From the NCBI GenBank assembly GCA_029747585.1, contig JAPEVF010000310.1, positions 1-51,936 of the forward strand: a DNA stretch of 51,936 bases. Direction: 5' to 3'. Position 1 is the stretch's first letter. Each line of letters begins with the position of its first letter. Position numbers and translations under genes: made by a program. The notes under the pieces were generated by a model. That model was given only the letters and a program-made list of their open reading frames with translations. It was not told the DNA's origin and did not search any database. This stretch comes from Pleurotus djamor (Eukaryota > Basidiomycota > Agaricomycetes > Agaricales > Pleurotaceae). This document shows, one piece after another, positions 33,744-43,957 of this stretch.

Positions 33744-35154
33744 CTACTGATTCATCGTGAACTTCCTCAGTTCCCCGCTGGCTCTCTCCCACCACGGCTC
33801 AAATGGCTGCAGCGCTCCTCTATTACTCATCTCTACCGAACGTGGTTGGTCACGTACAAACCGCTCAGCGGGGACTCCGAGGTACTCTTCGTAATGGCTC
33901 CCTACATCCACCATAGCTAGCGTCGGGAACCAGTCAAAGAGGGGGGTCGGGGGTGACGTGTGGGTTTCAGACTCTGGAAGGTATGATTCGAAATGGATAT
34001 ATTTGAGATGCTTGGACGGGATACTGAAGAGTGTGCTGGTATCAATGTCGTTGATATCCTGTTCGCATTCAAGAGGTAGGGTTAGCCAAGAAGAGAGATG
34101 ATACAGGGATACTTGCATCGTTTGGAGGCCCTTTGACTGAGATGTACTCAACGCTATGGAGGTGGGAACAAAGGCCGGTAATGAATGATGGGGTTTTCGG
34201 CGAGAATTGAAAACTTGAAAGGACATTCAGGATTGGTATCACGGGAGGGGGGACTTCGCCGATATCTTTGATGGAGAGATGTCTGAGTCCTCTCAATGAA
34301 GAAGGCTCGAGTCCACGAGACAGCAAAGCCGTCCAAAGGTTTGAACCAACCTCGAGTGAAACCAGCTTCGGGTGGTCAATAACAGCAGCCCACTTTCTTG
34401 AAGGATGCCTTGGATATATCTTGATGATCCGGAGGCTTGGGTATAATGAGAGTAGGTCAAGAGCATCGTCAGTCATGTCTACATCGTTGATTTCAAGGTG
34501 TATCAGTTGACTGGGATTAGGTAGGCCGTAAAGGACGTCGGGCGGGAAGCTCAGGACGAATCGAACGGATACTCTTCGAATGCTGTTGAAGAATGGCATA
34601 ATGGCACGGAGCTCCGCCCATCCATTCTCTAATATCTGCGCCAAGTCTTCGTGACGCCATAGACTTGCAGAGAACGGATCAAGGATGAGGGAGGTTGTGT
34701 GAGCACCCAGTGACGCGTTTCTCGTGAAGGTTGAGTGAAGCCTGGAAAGAAGATGGAAGGGAATCGAGATATGAGGGAAAGCGATGTATGGTGTTGGCTG
34801 TATCCAAGCTACATGTGCAGTTGGGTAGAGACTATCGTCGGTCAACGTGGTGCATAGATGGATCGGTAGCTTACAGTAAGGAACTTCACAGCACTTCTCT
34901 TTGTTGTACGTATTAGCCCATTTGATAAAGGAATCCGAGCTCGAATAGGTTATCGAGATAGATCTATAAACGAGTGGGGTGACAAGTCCGTATATTTCTT
35001 TTGAAACTTGTTGAAGGGGTAAGAGAGAGCGTCGATCACGAGAATCGTCGTTGGAAATGACCAGGGCCCACAGTTCAGGCGGGAGTTTCGCTATGTACTG
35101 TTAGCTCGTCGCATTCTGGGGGGATAGGTGTTTGAGCTGAAGCTCACGTATCAT
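33744..35154 (-). CDS. F-box-like protein (family member M)
   Basis: Exons are 35154-35148 (ATGATAC), 35090-34875 (216 nt), 34808-34117 (692 nt) and 34058-33744, for 409 aa. It reads MIPKLPPELWALVISNDDSR, RRSLLPLQQVSKEIYGLVTP, then WIQPTPYIAFPHISIPFHLL, LIHLEINDVD, HPKLVSLEVG and HLHSVEYISV. The last exon has LFDWFPTLAMVDVGS and PFEPWWERASGELRKF. Intron 3 has a GC donor (GCAAGT); with a GT rule only, the last exon would be missed. Exons 2 and 3 are shorter than in the paralogues by multiples of three or compensated in phase, so the frame is kept. Probable SCF adaptor, intact. Confidence 0.8.
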
Positions 35155-36700
35155 TCTGAGTCTGACGTTCAGTCTAAGTGTCTCTTCTATGTTCTTTACG
35201 CGGACGAGGTGGATTGGAAGGGAGATTGATGACCGAGTGCTTGGTCTTGACTCGAGTAGTGACTTATAAGCGCGGGCCAAGCGGAGATTGCGATATATGT
35301 GGGTCCAAAGCAAGTCCAAAGGAGTGACGAACGAATCGTTCGTAATACAACTTGAACAGGAGAAACAAGGGGCTCCTAAGCGGCTGTGTTTTCCTTCGGA
35401 GCGCCCATGGATCCCTTCTTCATCCGACTCGTCTTTCCCTCAACCCATATACAATCAAAAACCCTTTCCAATCAGACCCAAGGATGACGGAGATGAAGCC
35501 AAAGCTCTCCACCTCGGGCTCCTACCAGCTGGAGCCGGAAGCACGCGTTGCCAACACGATTTTGAACCAAACTCAGGCCTGAAGTTGCTCTTGACGATGA
35601 ATTCGTTCAGCATGCTGTCTTCCCCCAGTAAACCAGGACCATATACAAAGCAAAACTACGAATCTACTTGTGTATGTCTACTCATCCTTTCGCTCACTCC
35701 TTCTCTCGTTTCTCACTGAGACGCTGTACCGTGTAGACGTCGTCAATACATTGAGTCGGTGTCGTTCCTCCACATCCGCACTGCCTACGAGTTCAACCCA
35801 GTCACATCCCATGAAGAGCACTCGCGCCATTTCCCTGGAGCTCGAGCCTTGAGAGTCGTCGGTATCAAGGCTACCCTGTGAGTTGTCCTTTAATCTTGTG
35901 CTTATATTCGCTGCAGTCTTTGGGTTCCCTTGCTGACTTCCGGTGCTCGCTACAGCCACTCCGCATATACAGCAGCACTACCTCGGGTTCAAGCTTTCGA
36001 TTCAACGACTACATCACGCGCAAATCCCTCATCAATCTTTCACCACTGCGGTCTCCGTCTTGCAACGCTCAGTCGCAGTACCTGGAGACGGAGAACGTCA
36101 AACACGCCATCATGGATCGCCAATTGACCATCCCGCTGGAATCTAACAATTTGGGACCGCCAGTAAGTCCCCTTCTTTGCTCCCGTTTGTCATCGTGTGC
36201 TGATTACGGGCTACTTTGTGTAGTCCCATTTTCGCATCTGAATCGACCTGCCAGTTCGCTTTTGTCCCTGCGTAAAGGCAATCCAATACTACGCAACAGA
36301 CGGACATATACTACCTCAAGCCATCCTCCCTTGGGCCGAATATATGGGTGCATGCTTTCCCGGCTCTTTTCCTTAACACCCCGCGCATACCTGCTCGACG
36401 ACTGGGACTCGGGACTGGCTCCGATGCCGGTCCACCCACAAACACGTACTCTCACTTCTATGTCTACGCTGGCAGCGTCAGGGATATCAATCAATAAGAG
36501 AGTGAATACTGAAAGTGCGTATCTTTATTCTCAGTTTTCTCTACTTTTCTCATCCCTGCTTCGTACGTATAGGCTCCATCGCACTGCTCAACTCCTCATC
36601 CGGCAGCCTCGCCGCCTTCAAACGTTGCGGGCGCTCGCACGAACTTGAGCGTCGCTGCTCTCATCGATGGAGCTGATAAATGCCATCAGCGTCGTCTGCT
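35155..36700 (+). pseudogene. relic of an unidentified multi-exon gene
   Basis: Exon-like pieces with credible splice borders are seen. One at about 35,480-35,670 ends at a GTATGT donor (frame EAKALHLGLLPAGAG). One at about 35,740-35,880 reads YIESVSFLHIRTAYEFNPVT and ARALRVVGIKATL. Pieces near 36,250-36,490 include LPQAILPWAEYMGACFPG and, in another frame, PPTNTYSHFYVYAGSVRDI. Frame changes and stops separate them. I could not identify the ancestor. The first 250 bp are the promoter side of F-box gene M and include CGGAGCGCCCA at about 35397. Confidence 0.4.
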
Positions 36701-36989
36701 ATGGCCCCCAAGAACTCAGAGTCTTCCTGAGCACGGGATACGACACTGGTTGATGGAGGGGCAGTTCGTCAACATGCCGTCTAGGTAATTCCTGCAGGTG
36801 AGCCAGTTGTTCTGTGCTCGACTTCATGGTTGGTGTATGTGTTTGTTTTCGTGGTCGAGGTGGATCAACGGACGAGACGTGGTCCTCGCGTTGATACTCT
36901 CTTTCATGGACGATGCTACCTTTCGTTCAACGACAATCAGTTTGAGGAGTTAGGCCTCATTCAGTCGGCTTTCTACTTGTTCCCTACCT

Positions 36990-37800
36990 TCTTTTCTTCC
37001 CATCAGCGACGTTTACTAATTCACCTTCCTTTTGTCAGGATGTAGATACCAGACAAAGATACAACCCTTCGAGCGGAGGAAGAAGCTTAGATTGACAGCG
37101 CTCAGTTGGTGCCGCTGCCGACACGAACACATTCATACGTCTGTATCACTCTTCCTGCCTCGTCGTCGATTGCGTCGGCATTGCGAAACCTTAGCTTCGC
37201 AATGGAGAACTGCGGTAGCTGCTCGTCATGTATGACCGTCTATGTCGCGCCCGTCCCATTTCACTCTACTGTCTCAGCTCATACCCGCTCCTCGTTGCAA
37301 TAATGCTGCGAGGTTTCGCACGATGGGACTGTCGCAGGGGTTTGGTCTATGTTTTGCGATGGGGGTGGACGTCACGACGCCATCGCTAATATCAGAGCTC
37401 AGGTCAAGGTCGATACACTGCGGAGGGAGATGACCTAGGTGACCAAATCGTTCAGCAAGTTGAGTTGCGAGAAGCTGGAATGGTAATCGCGGCGGTGGAA
37501 ATGAGGGTATCTATCGACGATGGGCGCTCCGGAGCGGAGGAGCACACAGGTGTGGAGGCCGAACTCCTCGACGCCGCTCGAAGCTATGGAAGCTGACGGT
37601 GGTTGGTCGACTGCTGCTGATGGTCGATTCATGCCGACGCTGTTGCGATTTCACTATAACTTCTCAGAAATATCGACATCCTCTGTACCTACACCGTTGC
37701 TTTCTAGTTGTTTTGCGTTTTATGGACCATTGATGTCTCGGTCCTTGCGCTTGGTTTATCTCACAGTACCCTACCCTCCGTGCCCATTGTATCACTTTGC
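36990..37800 (+). pseudogene. eroded copy of the 780-1623 exon (relic 5)
   Basis: After a T-rich tract and a TTTTGTCAG acceptor at 37,038, the sequence (ACAAAGATACAACCCTTCGA) resembles the exon start. The part at 37,545-37,590 (GTGGAGGCCGAACTCCTCGA) matches the acidic 3' part shared with the relic at 17.75 kb. The downstream TTTATGGACC near 37,720 matches the UTR landmark seen after the other copies. It lies directly beyond the 3' end of F-box gene N, the same arrangement as relics 2 and 3. Confidence 0.45.
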
Positions 37801-38003
37801 TACTACTTGGTCTTACATTAGATTTTGACGTCAAAAGCTCGCATACTTTATAGGTCTTGCTACTTCTATACTCCCCATCATGTAGCGTCTTGATTTTGAA
37901 GGTGTGCATCCAGACTTGTGAAGACTCATCAGACTCCCATCAGTCGCAACTCGCAAGTCATCATATAGAGTAGAGTACACACCATATCCCGATTCCCTTG
38001 GTC

Positions 38004-39405
38004 CTATTGTTCCATAGTGGCATGCTGCACTTCTTCACGGGCTCTCTCCCACCATGACTGAAACGGCGGAAGACTTCCCAAAGTTGCATCAACCGGACTT
38101 GTCTGTCCACAAAGAAAGCGGTTGACGGAGGAGCCTCCATCATCCGAGACCTCATGCATATCCATAATTACGAGTTTCGGGAATTTCTCGAAGAGGGCGG
38201 TCGGCGATGGTGACTTAAACACAGAAAGTGGGAGGTAAGATGCGAGACAGAGGTAGTTGAGAGATGGAGATGGGATAACGAAGAAGGCGTCGATGTCGAT
38301 GAAATTCTATTACGGAAGTATCGGTTTCAATGGCATCTATGTGGGATAAAGATATTAGGAATCTCACATGAGATCTTCGCGGCGCTGTGACTGAGATATA
38401 TATAGCATCAGTCAGGTGTTGAAAGAGCTGGGCGACCACGGCTGGGGCTCCGGATGTCACTTGAAGGCTCAGAAGATGGTTCAAGATTGGAATCGGGGGT
38501 ATGAGGGTAGGGGCACAGGTGAACGAAAGGTGCCTGAGCGTATGCCATGACGACGCCGATAGATGACGACTAAGAAGGGGCAGGAGATCTGGACCAGTTT
38601 CCAGCGACACGAGGGCAGGGAGGTTGATGGGAGTGTCCAATGTGTTATTGAAAACAGGACGAGGGTCGAGAATCAAACTCGATATGCCGATGAATTGGAT
38701 GGTTGGGTTTAGCCTCAAGAGCAGGAGAAAGTCTTTAACGGACCCCGCCGTCCTTACCACCTCCATGTGTTTCAGTTGAGGAAGACAGCGGAGGAGGGAT
38801 GGTGGGCAGAAAGACTTTGAGAACCCAGACACGCGATGCACATTCGTGAAGAACACCAAGATATTGCGAAGCTCAGCCCAGCAGGGCATTTCAGCCGTGC
38901 GCCATTCACTCGCTTCCCGCACCATTTCATGAAACGGTTCGAGGACGAGGGAAGTTGTATATGTGGCCAATTTTGGATTGCTGGTGAATATTGTTCGGAG
39001 TCTTGAGAGTTGATGAAAGGGAATAGAGATATGGGGGAACGTTGTATTTGGGGTAGGCGGGTCCCAAGATAGTCCTAGGCTATAGAGACTAGTTAGAAAC
39101 ATGGGGTAAAAACGTACGATATTTTACTCGCTGAGGTTCCCTTCCATCGGCGGCGGCCAGGATTCGAAGCCATTCCGTGAATTCGGCTGCGCCGGAGAAA
39201 GTGATCAGTACAGTGCCATAAACAACGGGGGTGACCAGGGAGTAGAGTAGTTTTGATGTGAGTTGGAGGGGTAACAGAGACCTGCGATCGGGGGAATCGT
39301 GGTTGGCGATGACCTGGACCCACAGCTCAACGGGGAACCTCGCTGATTGTAATCAATCAATCCACTCCAGAGGCGTGAGCGGCTGTGGTCTCTCTTACCT
39401 GCCAT
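38004..39405 (-). CDS. F-box-like protein (family member N)
   Basis: Exons are 39405-39399 (ATGGCAG), 39342-39118 (225 nt), 39074-38368 (707 nt) and 38306-38004, for 413 aa. It reads MAARFPVELWVQVIANHDSP, RRSLLPLQLTSKLLYSLVTP, then WDPPTPNTTFPHISIPFHQL, YTTSLVLEPFHEM, LPALVSLETG and HLTDAIYISV. The last exon has LFEKFPKLVIMDMHEV and PFQSWWERAREEVQHA. Intron 2 is short (43 nt) with a CTAAC branch-site-like word. All splice sites are GT-AG and phases agree with the family. Probable SCF adaptor, intact. CGGAGCGCCCA lies about 120 bp upstream of the ATG. Confidence 0.8.
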
Positions 39406-39739
39406 AATATGGTGTATCTGGCACTTGAAGTTTGTTCTTGTACGTTTCTTCTAGAAAGATGGTGGAAAGAGAGTTGATTGCATGCGACGGCCTTGAAAAG
39501 GAAAGATACAGGGGAGTTAGGCCAGCTTCGGAGCGCCCACCTGGCGCCCACACATCCCTTCTTCACATCTCGCATGTCACAGGCTCCCTCAAGGCCGAAA
39601 CGTTGTCAGCGTTCGAAGTTCTACCATCAATTCAGAGTATTCAGCCCAATCAAGCTGGCTGGGAGCAACTAGGATGCCAGTCAATCTTCAAAATTGATTA
39701 CGAAGTACCTTTCTTCGACCGTCGTTCTTCATTCTGCTA

Positions 39740-41236
39740 ATCTCCGCTTCTTATAGAATATAGTACAGAATCAGATAGAGAGCTTCCCTCCGCTAGTCCC
39801 ACCAACTCAATCTTGAACGCTACTCTACAGTATCCAATATGTCTCGGGTCAGAGGTACGTTCATGCTCTTTCATTCTTCTATCTTTCTACTTTTCTCTGA
39901 CCCTCCCGCGAATGAGCTCCAGCTACCTCACGCACCCGCTCACCACGTTGAACATACCGCCAACCGGAGGCTTGAGCGCTACGGCCGAAGGACATGACTT
40001 CGTCGGGAGTGTTGGATAGCAAGGACCTACGAATAGGGACTTCGTGCTGCGCATCGAACACAACAGACCGTACGTCTACCTACGCCTCAGGAAACCCGTC
40101 TCCGCCTGGGATGGATACATTCCATCCGTCGTCATCGTTCACGACACGGTCTGGGCGCAACTCGGGCACTGGTCGCAGCATACCCGCCACAGTGAAGGCT
40201 TCACTGCTGGCTGTCGCTACTCACCGTCCCTCCGGTTCGTCCTTGTGCTCTTCTGGTCACTGTGTTCCTCCCGGTATCATCAAAGCTACCTACTATCACC
40301 GCCCGCTAGCTATTCTCTTCCCCAAGACAACTCTCCCATCAACACTTTCGGCGATTTGCGTTCAAAATTCTCGAATATCTTCATGGACTGGTACCAACAT
40401 CTCCGTGCGATGTTTGTAACTTTCCGTCCTGCTTCTCGTTCAACGTTCAAACGTTCATTCCCCGTCATTTTTTAGAATGTCACTGTCGCGTTTCTTCCCC
40501 CCTGTTAAACCCCGGTTGGATTCTTCTCTACGGACCCATCGTGTCGACGTTCTTCTCCTGGATATTTCACGCTCGCCCCATTCTATTCTCTACATCGGTG
40601 ACGATCAGGTTGTGGGCGTTGTACCGCTCGTTTGTGTATTGGCAGATCGCGGAAATGAATGTAGCGTTTGCGTTTGTAGGTTCTATCCATGATTGATTGA
40701 AGGGGACTCGTGCTCGGTGTGGGTGATTTCAACGGTGCTCAGGTGAAATCCTCGAGGCTCACATGAGCTTCCTATTCCCAATGGGTTACTTTACCTTGTT
40801 CCAGTCAACTGAACGTCTGGCCGCTTCCCTCGCAACCCACAACAAGGTCCATCGATATCTAAGTTTGATCTGAGTAAGTCGCTTCTGATCGCTGCTTCTC
40901 CTCGCTTCTTCTCCAAACCGCAGGTGTCATCTGGTCCTCATCCACCATGAGGAGTGTCTATCTGCCGTTCTCATCCAATTCGTAACTTTCAACCGCAGCG
41001 ATTCTCCACTAAACTTGGCTTCCAACACATGCACAGTACTGACTGTGAGCACGCCTGAGAGTCGCAGTATTTCGCTTCGCTTTAATAACTACAGGTCCAC
41101 TGCTGTCGTCTTGGGACTTCCCTATCACTCTGTCGAATGCTACATTCACTTTGAAATTTTGGTCGCCGTTCTTGTATATCTCCTCTAGACACCATCAGCT
41201 CACTCAATGATAATTCAGCATACACTCGAATCTGCT
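39740..41236 (+). pseudogene. relic of an unidentified spliced gene
   Basis: A start-like piece (MSRVR, then a GTACGT donor at about 39,855) is followed by SYLTHPLTTLNIPPTGGLSA, a stop, and a well-preserved stretch at about 40,030-40,190 reading RDFVLRIEHNRPYVYLRLRK and IPSVVIVHDTVWAQLGHWS. Further pieces follow to about 40,690. The frame is broken at least twice, and I do not recognise the family. From 40,700 to 41,236 I see only short fragments and the promoter side of BTB gene O. Confidence 0.4.
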
Positions 41237-42113
41237 ATGGCATCCTCGCCCTTTGACAGAACAGACGCGGATGCGATCCTGCGCTCCGCAGATGGTGTCG
41301 ACTTCCATGTCCACCAGAGCATCCTGTCCATTGCAAGTCCCTTCTTCGACGGTCTCCTCTCTATTCCCCAGCCCGTCTCGCCAAAAGAACCATCAGTCCT
41401 ACCAGTAGTTCCCTTCAACGAAGACTCAGTGACGCTCGATATCCTGCTGCGCGGACTCTACCCTGTCGATGTCCCCGTCATCAACGATGCCAATGTGTTG
41501 ATCAAAGTACTACAAGCGGCGGACAAGTATCAAGTTCTTCACGCACTAGATCCCTTTCAACAACGATATATCGACCTATGGTGGGGCGATATTTGCGAAC
41601 ATCCCGTCAAAGCGTACACGCTTGGCTGTCAATACAAGTGGATAAACCTGATGAGAGCGGCCGCAAAGACTGCACTCGACTTCCCTCACGATCAAATCCT
41701 CGCACAATTCGAGGCACTCGAATGCCCCCCAACGGCCATTGAATGTGTTCAATTCATCCGATACCATTCCAAATGTTCTTCTGCAACTCGGAGCTTTCTC
41801 CATTCCCACAACGCTGTTCGGTACTCACACATGTGTATTACCAATGCAAGGGCTACAGCAGAGGGAAAGGGACCGATGGCGGTTGTGAAGGAAATTGACT
41901 CAGCTGTGGATATCGACGGCACTATCTGGTCCGGTAATAGTCCTGCTAGTCAGAATGCCGAGTTGTTTGGCCTTCCTTCCCTACTTAGGCGTCAGATAAA
42001 CCAGGCCGTAACGGAGGTACGTGCCTTGACCTTCTTCTCATCTACTGAAGCGCAGCTGCTCAATTACTCTCTCTATATAGGAAAACCTTGGCTTACCCTT
42101 TCAAATGTATTAA
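41237..42113 (+). CDS. BTB/POZ domain protein (member O)
   Basis: Two exons (41237-42016 and 42081-42113) with a 64-nt GT-AG intron encode 270 aa. The BTB domain is at residues about 3-105 ([39 protein letters not shown]). The family C-terminus has PVKAYTLGCQYKWINLMRA, FIRYHSKCSSATRSFL and GKGPMAVVKEID. The last exon is ENLGLPFQMY. HSKC replaces the usual HFKC. An upstream in-frame ATG at 41207 would add ten residues, but the second ATG fits the paralogues better. By family it is a possible CUL3 adaptor, intact. Confidence 0.85.
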
Positions 42114-43094
42114 CACTGCTGATTAGCCGAATGCGATGTAGTCGTTGTAGAGTACTCAGGAGGAACTGATGGGTGGGCACTCCGTGGGCCCTGTGGTGCC
42201 GCATGTCTCCGTATTACTTGTTGAAAGGACTTGAAGGTATGAAATTAGCCAGAGTCTTACTATTATCGGCTTGGTCTGCGAAAGGTGGAATGAAACAGAG
42301 ACGTTCAACGCTTGGACTTGCGTTCCAAGTCGCACCGATTGGAAAGGAGAAACAGGGGGTCCTCCTGTGCGTCGTTCAACCTACGGAACGCCCGTCCGGT
42401 TTTTACTCAGTTTTTCTTCCCACCACATTCGCGACCATGCACGCTGTTTGTACCATGATGATACTCATTCGACGCATCAGGGATACAGGGGAAGACAGTG
42501 ATGCGAGTCGATCGTCGCAGCCTCCCCGAGAAGGCTCAACTTTTGGGAGGTATCAATGATGATAGCTCTGACGCGGTGGTTATGTTTCCTGTCCTTTCCA
42601 CTTCACTTTCCGTTCACTTTCTCTTCATTCAGCTATTTCTCTGCCCCGTGCATTTCTCCCCCTCCCCCTCCATGATTCTTCTGAATCTCTTCAACCACTG
42701 TTACTCCGACCAATTATGCTGCTCCCTTGGGATCTCCTCGTCTACGCAATCCTACCTGCTGAATCAATCTCATCGCGCTTTCCTTTGCCAATCCGTACTT
42801 CCCATCCCGCGCCAGCCCCCTGATTTTTCGGATGCTGCCTCGTGTCACCCGCGTTCCTTGAATAGCTAGCTTCGGTGATTTAAACCAGATATTGTGGTGT
42901 GGTACACGTGCGGTGTGAGCATGGACAAAGCAAGGCGCCACAACGACCGGCGGGCCACAGCCAGTCAACGAAGGAACTGGTCATCCAGCACCGTTCCTTT
43001 GTTGTCACCTATTCTTTCATAAGGCCAATTTCCATCGTTGATTTGTGACGTCTCTCCCTTCTCAACTACATCCTCGACTGACTTTAATCCATTC
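42114..43094. other. intergenic region between BTB genes O and P
   Basis: No gene is supported. The segment 42285-42400 shares words with other intergenic sites of the array (GGAGAAACAGGGGG at 42346; ACGTTCAACG near 42301 and ACGTTCAACGTTC near 44253). A pyrimidine-rich stretch at about 42,590-42,710 could be leader or promoter sequence. Confidence 0.3.
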
Positions 43095-43957
43095 ATGTCT
43101 CAAAGTCTGAGACCATCCAGTCCGTTCAACCGCGACGATGCTGACGCGATTTTACGTTCCTCCGATGGGGTGTACTTCCGCGTCAATAAACTTATCCTTA
43201 CCATTGCATCACCACTTTTCAATGGCAGCTTTTCGCTGACGCGTTCAAAACTACTCGTCGAAGGCGATCGAGTCCTTCCAATCATTCCATTCGACGCAGA
43301 CGCTGTCATACTCGACATCCTCCTCCGCCACTGCTATCCACTCCCAGACCCCCCGCCAACTATCACCAACCTCGCGACTTTGAAACGAGTCCTCGAAGTA
43401 GCGCAAGACTACGAACTGAGGCGGGTACTCAGCCAACTTGAGCCGGTGTATCTCAAGCTGGGCACAGATGAGATTATGACTCAGCCCGTCGCTGCGTACG
43501 CTCTTTCACGCCGGTATAAGTGGCCGAATGTCGAGGAAGCCGCTATTGAGGCGGCACTCCACTTCTCGCACGACGACATACAAACACAGTTCGAAGCCGT
43601 CGATTACCCGCATTGGGCCCAGGATGGTATAAAGCTCCTGCGCTGTCACTTCAAATGCTTTACGGCTACACGGGAATTTCTCAGCTCTCCGTCCAAATGC
43701 GCGGAGGCACATATCGAACACGCAAGGAAGATGATGATGGCGAAGGGTCCGCTGGCAATTGCTGACGATCTTGAGTCAACCATTGACCAATATAACGCAA
43801 AGGGATATGGCGGTGCGACAGGAGAGTTGTTTGGCATTTCTTGCAGGTTGAGAGGTCTTCTCAGAGCCGTGGTTTCCACGGTAATCCACTCTTTATCCCA
43901 GATTTGATCCCCATACGCTCACACTAGGACGCTATTTTAGCACCTCGCTCCGGCTAA
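43095..43957 (+). CDS. BTB/POZ domain protein (member P)
   Basis: Two exons (43095-43880 and 43928-43957) with a 47-nt GT-AG intron encode 271 aa. The BTB domain is at residues about 9-118 (SSPFNRDDADAILRSSDGVY, FRVNKLILTIASPLFNGSF), where the usual VHK is VNK. The C-terminal part resembles member C (QPVAAYALSRRYKWPNVEE, LLRCHFKCFTATREFL, AKGYGGATGELFGI), so C and P form a sub-pair. The last exon reads DAILAPRSG. An upstream in-frame ATG at 43038 exists but lacks family support. By family it is a candidate CUL3 ubiquitin-ligase adaptor and is the last array gene before the WOPR region. Confidence 0.84.

Noticed and set aside
8000..39405. WWE domain (Pfam-type) in the F-box proteins
   Set aside because: Only the three-letter motif is shared; the domain needs about 80 residues with spaced Trp/Glu positions that are absent.
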